Shown here piece after piece: positions 55,831 through 64,000 of a DNA stretch of 64,000 nucleotides (positions within the stretch are counted from its first letter, which is position 1; every line of letters begins with the position of its first letter). The stretch is from positions 163,243,532-163,307,531 of the forward strand of contig JAHLJT010008446.1 of NCBI GenBank assembly GCA_031308135.1, read 5' to 3'. The notes below the pieces were generated by a model that had not been told where the DNA came from, did no database searches, and saw nothing but the letters and a program-made list of their open reading frames with translations. The position numbers and the translations under genes are program-made. The DNA is from Acheta domesticus (lineage: Eukaryota; Arthropoda; Insecta; Orthoptera; Gryllidae).

Positions 55831-57000
55831 AAGTCGGGATATTGTAAAAGGGGTGCTTCAGTTAACTTTTGTTTCAGTAAATCAAAGATGTGCTGTTCTT
55901 TTTCTGTCCACTGCCATGCAACATCCTTCTTTAATAACTCAAAGGTCTTGCTATTGCACTAAACCCATCGATAAACTTTCTAAAGTATCCTGCTAAACCT
56001 AAAAATGACTTTATGTCCTTCGAGGTTCTTGGTCTGGGAAATTCTGTAACTGATTGAACTTTTCGCGGATCAGGTTTTACTCCTTTTGTTGTCACTACAT
56101 GACCTATATAATTTAATTCTACCTTCAAAAATTCACATTCGTCGGGTTCGATTTTGATATTATGTTTCCTTAGTTGCCCCAGTACTTCCCTTAGCATTTT
56201 GTTATGTTCAGCTAAAGTTGCTCCCAGTATCAACACGTCGTCCATATAACAAAAGCACCTGTCACCAATGGCCTCGTGCAGAACAGAGTTCATCATGCGT
56301 TGAAACATAGCAGGAACTGATTTTAGACCAAACGGCATACGCGTGTATTCATAACAGCCGCTAGCCGTACTAAATGTAGTTTTGCATTGATCCTCTGGGT
56401 TCGATCGGCACTTGTAAATACCCACTGGCACAATCGAGAGCAGAAAAGTAACGCGTTCTGCCTATTTTATCTAAACTATCCTACTGTTACGTCATTCAAT
56501 CATCTGAAATCCACGCAAATTCGCCATTTCTTTTTGCCAGTTGCATCAATCTTTCTCCGAACTAATACCAATGGAAAATTCTATTCACTCTTAGTAATTA
56601 TTCCGTCATTTAACATTTGCTCTACTTGCCTCTGAATTTTCTCCTGATGAGCTTGAGGTAACCTATAATTGTTTAAAGTCATTGGTCTATCTTTAGGACT
56701 AGAGGGTGTGGGAATATAAAGTTTTGCCGCTGTCGTACTGGTCAGTTTGTCTCCTGGTAATTTAAAAACATCTACAAATTCACTACATATATCTCTAATA
56801 TCTTTAGCTCCTTCCTGTATGTGTTGCAACCTCAAGTTATCATATAATTCTATTCTCCGCTTTGTGAACGCGTTTTCATTCGTCTCATCACTAGCATTAT
56901 TTACTGAGTGGGAGGTTTCTTTAGTATTGGTGTTTCTCGCACTACTAACGTTACCGGCGTGACATTTACAATCAGACACCGAAACGTTTTATCACAATTC
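55830..57000 (-). pseudogene. Gypsy-type reverse transcriptase (internal deletion)
   Basis: The first part (56979-56581) ends NNYRLPQAHQEKIQRQVEQM. The second (56431-55931) has TTFSTASGCYEYTRMPFGLK, the catalytic CFCYMDDVLILGATLAEHNK and LGLAGYFRKFIDGFSAIARP. Between them, near 56440-56580, the region holding the first catalytic Asp is shortened and shifted, with stops. The enzyme would therefore be inactive. Confidence 0.85.
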
Positions 57001-57279
57001 GTTAAAGTAGACGCACAGACTATTCCTGGCTGCAATAATTGCTGCTCTACATATCTCACTCCTTTCTCTGCGTCGGGAATTGAACTACTGACTCATTGAA
57101 AGGCAATACACGCAAAGAATTGCAATATTATTAGTAAACACATAATTATTCCTTAAAAGTACATCTTGTCCTAATATAACATCAATATTCCTAGGCAATT
57201 TATTTACAACGTATTGGATTCTATAGGTTCACTGCAATTATTCAGAGTTAAATTTACCATACCTTTTACCTTAATATTT

Positions 57280-57528
57280 TTTTTTCACTAATACCTTGAA
57301 TCTCAATTACATCGTCGCTTTGGACAACCTTTTATTCAATGAGGATTCTCTTACTAACGATTCCTGGGCTCCCGTATCGACCAAGGCTACTCCTAAGCCT
57401 TCTTTTATTTCCGGATACAATACATATACTTCGTATGGCCCCAAATCACTTTGCAGGTAACGGGTTTTATCAAAGGCGTCCGCTTGCTTTACCCTGTTCA
57501 CCTCCCCGCGACTCCTTGGCGTATCCAC
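57280..57528 (-). pseudogene. Aspartic protease region
   Basis: The minus frame 57528-57307 contains GLGVALVDTGAQESLVRE. The LVDTGA triplet is the catalytic Asp-Thr-Gly of retroviral-type proteases; a preceding Lys/Asp/Tyr-rich stretch is usual. A frame change to the RT region follows. Confidence 0.8.
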
Positions 57529-57649
57529 AGTTCATCACAGTAACGATATCACGTGAATCTCTATCAGAACTGTTATTCTTTACAGAACCTATATCACGCG
57601 AGTCTCTTTCACAGCTGTGATTTCCCCCGATATCCATATCACATACGCA

Positions 57650-58577
57650 GCCATATGTAGAGTTACTTGCGTCTGTTCAAGCAACTCTACTGCTTGTTTC
57701 TCTGTTTGCAATTCCTAGTTTCATGATTCCGCCTACCGCACTTGGCGCATTTCGGTTCATTATTGCAAAACCCTAGCAATGTGGCCCAGTTCCTGACACT
57801 TAAAACATTTCACAGTATTTACAGCAGTAACATTAACTTCACTTTTAACATGCGCACCTTGTTGCTTCCTAGAATCATATCGCGAATTCTCGTCACGTGA
57901 ATTTCATTGTCCCTGATTATTTTTGTATCTTTGCGATTTAACTGTAGAGACGTTTCAATTATTTGAGCTAAAGATTCCTCTTCTCCTTTAGCTTTCACTA
58001 TATATTTTATCCTTTCATCTTTCAGTCCCGCAATAAACTTTTCTTTTAAGAAATAATAAATTGCAGACCTCCATCTACGTAATGAGCATTATCTTTCTGT
58101 TCTAATTTTTCCAACCTGTCTTTTACTTCCCTTCTCAAATCTATAGCCATACTATCTACTCGCGAAAACCATTGTGCTACTGTTTCATTTGATCCCTGCT
58201 TCGACGTGAATAATACGCCCGCGTAATATTCTAACGTACGCTGTACTGAGAAGTTTCTAACGTACGCCGTACTGAGAATTTCTCACGTATGCCATACTGA
58301 GAAGTTTTCCTCTAATAACGCTTTAACTTGTTCCCAAGTTTCGCATTCTGTTCGTGCTAGTAATCTATCTTTAGCATTGCCGGTAATGTTTGATTCACTG
58401 AATTTTAAAAGCAATGATCGTTTATTGGGGTGTACTACATGTGTTGCTGCCTCAAACTCCTTCTATAAATTCTCTTAGATGTCGTGGATTACCATCAAAA
58501 TTACGCGATTTTAATTTTACTGCCTGTATAACTGATATATAATTTTCCTCATTATCAATAACATCATCGTCTGCCAT
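57650..58577 (-). pseudogene. gag of the errantivirus-type element (broken)
   Basis: An ATG at 58577 opens MADDDVIDNEENYISVIQAV and continues past NFDGNPRHLREFIEG, the capsid start seen in Gypsy gags. The frame then breaks repeatedly. Near 57810-57765 a zinc knuckle reads VKCFKCQELGHIA, with a second CAKCG cluster in another frame at about 57745. Within it, three near-identical 26-27-bp units lie at 58232-58310. It encoded capsid and nucleocapsid but cannot now make a full protein. Confidence 0.75.
58232..58310. repeat. Three tandem 26-27-bp units in gag
   Basis: Units taacgtacgctgtactgaga..., taacgtacgccgtactgaga... and acgtatgccatactgaga... lie head to tail. The unit length is 26-27 bp, so three copies alter the frame unless compensated. 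A local slippage duplication is likely. Confidence 0.85.
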
Positions 58578-58945
58578 GGCTGGATTAACCTCTTACCAAG
58601 AGAAAGATGTAGGGTGGCTTGAAGATGCGCAGTTCGGGCCTCCAGTGATGGCTTCGCAGCTCCCTCAGGATAGAGGACCCTCTTGCGGCGCAGGCTGCCA
58701 ACGGCTGATCACCGAAGACGTCCCTCGGGCGCGTCAGCGGCTGCTGATGCTGGCCTCCAAACCACGGACTCGGCTTCTGCTAGCGGTGTACGGGTACCAC
58801 GGCGCCCTTGTGGATTCCTCTGGAGCGTTGTTCCCTCGAGAAAGGCTCCGGCCCACCTCGATACAGGCGCGAAGTCTCTCCAGCCCGGCCGTCAGCAGAA
58901 AGTACTTGAATTCGCCGTGCTCCTCAATCCAAGCCGCTGCCTACA

Positions 58946-59557
58946 TGTAATGCCTTTCGCTGCAGGTATGATGTGCTACCAGCAGTGCAATTACAAATAC
59001 TTCCATTACAGAGTTCCCAGGGAAGCTAAGTTCCCTGGAGGAGCGTGATGGTGAGCGAGGTTTCACGTACAGAGACCAAGTCCGATGAAGTATGAAAATA
59101 AGTGTAATAAAAAATAGAGCTGCAGGGCAGCGTGAAGTTGCTACAAAAATGTCTCTGGGCTGTCTGTCCCGTTATCAGCGCTAGAGGATCCTTTTATGGA
59201 AAACAGAGAAATTTATGGGGCCATTACGCCACCCCCTGAACTGTAGATGTCTCGGATGTAATAAGCAAACATTACTGTCCGAGTACTTTCGCCCTTTTGA
59301 GATAACTTTCTCGTAAGTCTCGATACACCCCCGCTTCCGCAATTTGCCTCCTCATTAGCGCTAAAAGGTTTTGGGCCCCTCTCGTCAATATACTTATGAT
59401 AAAGATAAGCCTTCGGAGCACCCGGTCCGGACGCCACCCTAGTTTAGATAATGTGAAGAAACAATATATCTCTCGAGTACATGTACGAGGACATATCCAT
59501 TGCTTCTCTTACGCAATGCTTTACATACTCTTATATGAAGGTGCATTAACCATTACG
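58946..59557 (-). repeat. 5' LTR with about 240 extra bp
   Basis: It aligns to the 3' LTR until gatgtctcggatgtaa (about 59260), then has about 265 bp not present in the 3' LTR (which has about 30 bp there), and resumes at gaaggtgcattaaccattac. The last base is changed (CATTACG). The extra part lies in U3 as read on the minus strand. Either an insertion here or a deletion in the other LTR explains it. Confidence 0.75.
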
Positions 59558-59639
59558 CAGGGGACACCCTTCGCACTGTTTTTCTTAGACTTGACGCAAG
59601 AATACGTGCGTCGGGGGTCAGTGTTTACCGGGCGGAAAT

Positions 59640-60515
59640 GTCGATGCAAGTGTGTCTCGCCCATCTGTCGCTACAGAGGAAGAAATATTGGAATATTTCG
59701 AGGATGAGCCTTGAAGCAATGTGCGCGATTTCGCGCGAATGGCGAACCTCCCTCGGTCGGTTGTGCATGACATATTGCAAAATGATGGCATGCATCCATT
59801 TCACTACTTCAGTGTACAAGGATTGCTAAGTGCCGACGAACGAACTCGGCCATCGTGCTAGTGGCTTCCGAGCCAGCAGGCCACTGAAGATGGCATCAGT
59901 TCCCGCTTGCTGTGGACTGACAAATCCACATTCACTCGGAAAGGTGCATTCAACCAGCACAATGAGCACTGGTGGAAAGCGATGAATCCACGTGTCACGT
60001 GTTCGCGTAGGCATCAGGTCTGATGGAGCATGAACATTTGGGCCGGCATTCTTGGTAACAGAATAATCGGTCCGTACGTCCTTCCGTGAAGCATTAATAG
60101 GTAGGCGTTCCGTGCGTTTCTTAAACTTCTCTCCCCGACCTTGTAGAGGACGTGTCCCTATCTCTTTGCAATTGCATGTGATTCAACACAAAGATACGCC
60201 ATCACACTACACTCAAGACGTTCGAGCGCATCTGGATGACTGTTCCCAGGCCGCTGGATAGGCCGTGGATGGTACCATCGCCTGGCCGCCACGATCGCCC
60301 GAGCTCACACCCATGGACTTTTTCTTTTGGGGCTATGCGAAGAATCGAGTGGATGCGACGGCGACGGCCGTTTGCGCACGAGGTCGTCGCGCGAATGCAC
60401 GCAGTTGAGGCCACATCTTAACGCCAGCGGAGTATTGGAAAATGTGCAACGATCTATCGCAGCCCTGCACTGGCACATGGCACATGTACATGGGCATTTT
60501 GAACATTTTTATAAG
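59640..60515 (+). pseudogene. Tc1/mariner-like (IS630-type) transposase pseudogene
   Basis: The plus strand reads EEEILEYFEDEP, then FARMANLPRSVVHDILQNDG (helix-turn-helix), HPFHYFSVQGLLSADERTRP, WTDKSTFTRKGAFNQHNEHW (first catalytic Asp), MNIWAGILGNRIIGPYVLP and WPPRSPELTPMDFFFWGYAK (third acidic position, Asp). The region of the second Asp near 60190-60235 is garbled. Frame changes and stops are frequent. It lies immediately outside the 5' LTR. Confidence 0.8.
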
Positions 60516-60529
60516 TGTATTTATTAATT

Positions 60530-61400
60530 TATGTATTTCCCTTTCTTTCTTTCTATCCTTATTTATATTAACATTTAGCTAATAATTAAAAGAAATAAAT
60601 GAAAAATAATTTTATATATTATTAGGTATGTTTTGGAGAAAAAATCTACTATGCAATAGTGTTGCAGTTATGATTTAATTTACATATTGTTTATGTTTAT
60701 TCATGTTTCTCATAAAATATGTTTTTAAGATTTAAGTCCCTCAGTGGTAAAAAAAATAACCAACATAAAACTACGTAATTTTCACAGTGTTTTATTTAAT
60801 ATCTACAAAATTTAACCAATTACTATTTTTTAGTTCAAAAATGTATACAATTATACAATGGAAAAAGTTAAAAATTGATTAATTTTTAAACAAATTATAA
60901 ATATTTAGCATGTAGAGATATAACTGAAATATTTAGGGCTTGTATGTAAAGTATTTCTAATTTAAAGTAGCAAAATATGCATGTTCTAAAATATTAAAGC
61001 GGTGAGGATAATGATTCTGTATTTATAAAACAAACAAATTGATTTAAATAATTTAAAAGTAGGTTGGAGTTAAAATTGATTCTCTGGCAGAAATTTTTTT
61101 TTTATTCTGGTGTGCCGATTTTCGTTGTACATTATAAAAATATTAAAGAAAAATATTGAAAGTTACTACAATTTCCCTGACGAAAACTGTTTCTACTCCC
61201 TTACATTCTGTACAAAGTAGTAACCTTGTTCTCCCTTTGAACTGGAAAATGCAAAGTAAGTAATTTAGTACTGCAATTAATCATTCGCTTGCAAAGAGAA
61301 CTGAATTACAGCGTTCTACAGAACAGGTATTAGAAAAAAGTCGATATCGGCATTGCCGAATTACAGAGCTGTAAGAATAAAAACATATTCTTATATATAC
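60530..61400. other. AT-rich stretch without a gene
   Basis: Nothing supported. Confidence 0.5.
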
Positions 61401-61410
61401 TTATATGAAG

Positions 61411-61735
61411 ATGCTTCGCATATTTTCTGAAAAATATATAAGAAAATTTTCTTGGAAGTATTCTGCAAATGCCCATGGTAAAGGTGTTGTCGATGGAATT
61501 GGAGGCAATGTAAAGCGTTTAGTGAGAGAAAATAATGGCTCAAGGGAAAGGATGCAACGTTTAATCAGCGAAAGATGTTGCTGAAATTGCTTGTGATGTT
61601 GTTAGCGCTACCCGCAGATTCTATATAGCAAATGATAAAATACTGACCGTGATTGCTTCAGAAAAGTCATGGAAGAATGTTGTATCAGTTCATGGTATAA
61701 AAAATGCCATATTCTCACTTGTGAAAAGAATGTAA
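61411..61735 (+). pseudogene. Small pseudogene with HGKG...DGIGG...KR motif
   Basis: The first frame (ATG 61411, 57 codons) contains FSWKYSANAHGKGVVDGIGG then NVKRLVRE. After one shift, KDVAEIACDVVSATRRFYIA and VVSVHGIKNAIFSLVKRM follow to 61735. A HGKG/DGIGG/KR motif recurs in uncharacterised invertebrate proteins that behave like mobile-element products (recalled, not checked). Function unknown. Confidence 0.5.
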
Positions 61736-61905
61736 TCACATGTAAGAAAAATGCACTATCAACAGAAAAGCATGTTATCAATGCATATGCGGAACCATAA
61801 AATTATCTAGTTTTTATCCGTCTTCTAATGTGTCCATTTATTTTGTAACATTTACTGAAATTATAGTTTTTATGGTTATTTGATTTTTTAGGCAAGTGGA
61901 TAGTA

Positions 61906-62312
61906 AATGTCCCGCACGTGACCCTTAGTGTCCCGCACGTGACCATTATAAAGAACAACCTACAAATCCTGGAACTGATGTTTTCGTGATTGTATTTACC
62001 TGAAACTATAGATTTATGTACGAGTATTTCAGAAAAAGATAATACACGCTTGCTGCACCCGCGGATGGACTGGCATTCTTATCTGAATAGAAGTCTTTGT
62101 TAATGAGGTAATATTCACCTGTTCCGCACGTGACTATATATTTCTGTTTGCTTTTACTCAAAATATTAGAAAGATATAACAACTCTCTATACGTCAAAAA
62201 ATAAGTCATAGTTTGCTCTTTGTTTCACCCGTTATTCAGAAAATATAACTACTTCATTTTTATGCGGTAACAACTAAATAGAAAATGCGTACGAATGTCC
62301 CACACGTGGCCG
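61906..62312. repeat. Repeated gtcccgcacgtgacc motif (four copies)
   Basis: tgtcccgcacgtgaccctta at 61908, tgtcccgcacgtgaccatta at 61929, gttccgcacgtgactata at 62129 and tgtcccacacgtggccgtgg at 62296. All contain or nearly contain CACGTG. The first two are 21 bp apart, the others 200 and 170 bp on. They lie downstream of the HGKG-type pseudogene. Confidence 0.7.
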
Positions 62313-62409
62313 TGGAAAGCTCCACAGTCATTTAACGAGAAGTCTAAAGCTGGCTATTGTTAGTCTGAGAATTCAGAAAATGACAGCCGGGAGAATCAAG
62401 TCAAATTCC

Positions 62410-62930
62410 AGAGATAATCAATAAACTAGATTTTTTCATGAACGAATACTTCATTTCCAAAATGTTTTTAGTATATCACGATATTTAGAATAATCTTCAG
62501 AATGTGGCACTCTTAAGCTCAAGGCACTAGTTCATATGAATATGTGCTAAAAATAACAATTCGAGCATTCCAGGAGATTCAATATTTTTCATAAATGTTG
62601 GATGTGTTCATCATTTGTTTACTCCGCCATGTTCCGTGGCTATCATTTTGAACAATTCTGGATTTTCAGTAAGTACATTTAAAATATTTATTGAAGAGAG
62701 CCTACAAACATTTGATACTATTAACGTATTCTAGTGTAAGCCACGCGATGCTTTCCTTAGAAAATATTACTCGACTGTTTCACCGTTTACGCGGAGGAAC
62801 GAGGAAATGCTCCGCGGAGAAGGAGACGCCGCCGTCTGCAGTGTCGTAGCGGCCGGTTTGAATTTCGCGCCCGGAAGCGATTTTTAACCTCAATTTTCTC
62901 AAAGATTTTTTTTCGGAAAAACAGTACATT
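62410..62930 (+). repeat. Dispersed repeat, partner of 50100-51130
   Basis: Reverse-complement copy without the SINE and without the internal duplication. It includes gaacgaatacttcatttcc, actagttcatatgaatatg, tattaacgtattctagtgta and gtagcggccggtttgaattt. The last phrase with cgcgcccgg looks like a tRNA-type B box. It shows the unduplicated, pre-insertion state. Confidence 0.7.
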
Positions 62931-63199
62931 CATGTTTGCTACATTTATTTGTAATGTGTGTTCGTGAGATTCTCTGAAATTTTATAAAAGGTACATTTAA
63001 ATCCTTTAATTATGCTAATGGAATTATCTATTTTGTCATCCTATACCATTCTTACTTGGAAAAGTAAATGTATTTTCTAAATTAATTATAACTAAATCAG
63101 ACGAAACATGTACTCTGATGGTTCAATGATAAACATTATTCCATTTAAAATGAACTATTTCCAACCTGTTTTTTCACACACTTTGTGTTTCGGTGTTTT

Positions 63200-63955
63200 C
63201 GACGAGGCTTTTGAATGAAACTATCAAAATATTTGATTTTCGAGACGCGTCAACTCCTCTGTAGTAGTTCTCAAGTCATCAGATTAGAAAAACTAATTGG
63301 AGAAACAAGGTGAAAGACAGAATATTAAGAAGAAAATGTATAAAATTGAATTAAAATGCACGCTCATGGAGAACAAATTGGAACAACGAAGAACAAATTT
63401 TATTTGAAGGGAAAATATCTATTTTCAATTTTGTAGTTGTAGGAAGAGGCCGAAGAAAATTCAAACTTTTGCAATTTCCGAAAATTAAGAGAAAAGCGTG
63501 AAAATCGGACCTATCCATCCTTTGTAAGTGTAAACGTAAGTGTATTTTACTAAATGTATTTTACTCTATTCTTACAAGAAAATTAAAGAAAGAATTCGGA
63601 ACCATTTTTGAGAAAATATTGAAAATGTCCGAGCGGCATCAAGTAAAGTAAAATTTTGAAGAAAGTTTTTCAAAATCGCAGCGCCTCCAGTCAAGCCAGA
63701 TCGACGGAACAATATCAATTTTGGAAAAAATTCTACGTATGGTTAGGGCGGTAGTCGTGTTCACAGATTGACAGACGAACGGACAGACAGACGGACGTTC
63801 CGAAAAAAAAAGAAGAAAAAAACTTTCGGTATAGGGGAACCCCAAAACGTGTATTTCAGTTGAAATTTCAAAATTGATTTTCCATAGCATTACATAACTT
63901 TCCCTATACTACGTATATTACTCCTTATACGTATATATACGGTAAGAATATATAC
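63200..63955 (+). repeat. Long dispersed repeat, third copy
   Basis: It resembles 25645-26915 in its second half: gagaaaatattgaaaatgtc, aatatcaattttggaaaaaa, acggacagacagacggacgt, and the end cattacataactttccctat with an AT-rich hairpin-like end (atactacgtatatt...). The hairpin is degraded. Confidence 0.5.
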
Positions 63956-64000
63956 ATAGATTTTGGCAATAAATAATTCCTTTGCCGATCTCGACTGAAA

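Larger units (their letters stand above)
51931..59557 (-). mobile_element. Gypsy/errantivirus-type LTR retroelement with env (inactive)
   Basis: A 7.6-kb element read on the minus strand: 5' LTR at the right, gag, protease, RT, RNase H, integrase, env, polypurine tract and 3' LTR at the left. The pol order (PR-RT-RH-IN) is that of Gypsy elements, and an F-type env makes it errantivirus-like. LTR ends are TGTAATG/CATTACA. gag and pol carry stops, frame changes and an RT deletion. The two LTRs differ by many substitutions and by a large length difference, so the insertion is old. No clear 4-bp target duplication was found. Confidence 0.9.

Noticed and set aside
58232..58310. CRISPR-like array
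   Set aside because: Three directly abutting units without spacers inside a retroelement gag in a eukaryotic genome; this is a tandem duplication.
58576..59048. 124- and 121-codon plus-strand frames
   Set aside because: They lie in the leader and LTR of the minus-strand retroelement and show no recognisable protein.

Overview
This is eukaryotic, almost certainly arthropod and probably insect, nuclear DNA. It is AT-rich and full of mobile-element families typical of insects: an env-bearing Gypsy/errantivirus-type LTR element, RNase H-bearing I-type LINEs, other LINEs, a Penelope-like fragment, Tc1/mariner, hAT, pogo/Tigger and P/THAP-like remnants, foldback MITEs, and several dispersed repeats carrying tRNA-like promoter boxes. 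No prokaryotic features, rRNA genes or intact tRNA genes were seen. The species cannot be fixed from the sequence alone. Large introns and many repeats suggest a large, repeat-rich genome such as a hemimetabolous insect.

Host gene. Five minus-strand exons (49371-49235, 49061-48884, 35859-35697, 27763-27598, 5301-5167) have GT/AG splice sites and matching phases. They encode one continuous charged, heptad-rich segment of about 260 residues. They are the central part of one coiled-coil protein gene whose introns are up to 22 kb. The 5' and 3' ends are outside the window or were not found. Most of the window is therefore intron filled with transposons.

Layout. 1-5 kb: a long inverted-repeat pair, a foldback palindrome, tRNA-like repeats, a 690-bp mariner derivative and a second foldback MITE. 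5-12 kb: the last visible exon, CpG-rich patches, two GC cassettes, a 456-bp MITE and a 1.26-kb long-TIR element. 12.5-15.4 kb: a decayed hAT transposase of ZMYM/DUF4371 type and a composite repeat. 15.4-20.1 kb: a nearly complete but dead I-type LINE on the minus strand. 20-27 kb: an inverted repeat pair, a Tc1-like pseudogene and several copies of repeats ending in a shared hairpin. 29-34 kb: a LINE 3' fragment, a P-like THAP pseudogene split by a Tigger-type element. 34-45 kb: a Penelope-like GIY-YIG fragment, an LTR/gag fragment, two LINE fragments (one holding a solo LTR), and a decayed SGNH-hydrolase ORF. 45-48.7 kb: an R2/R4-like LINE on the minus strand. 50-51 and 62-63 kb: two inverted copies of another repeat. 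51.9-59.6 kb: the errantivirus-type element on the minus strand, with broken gag/pol but a long open env. 59.6-64 kb: a Tc1/mariner-like pseudogene, a small pseudogene with an HGKG/DGIGG motif, a repeated CACGTG-containing motif and a final dispersed repeat.

The genes do not form a pathway. The biological content is one long host gene plus layered insertions whose nesting gives a relative insertion history. The most unusual signal is a hairpin-ended module recurring at the ends of several otherwise different repeats.
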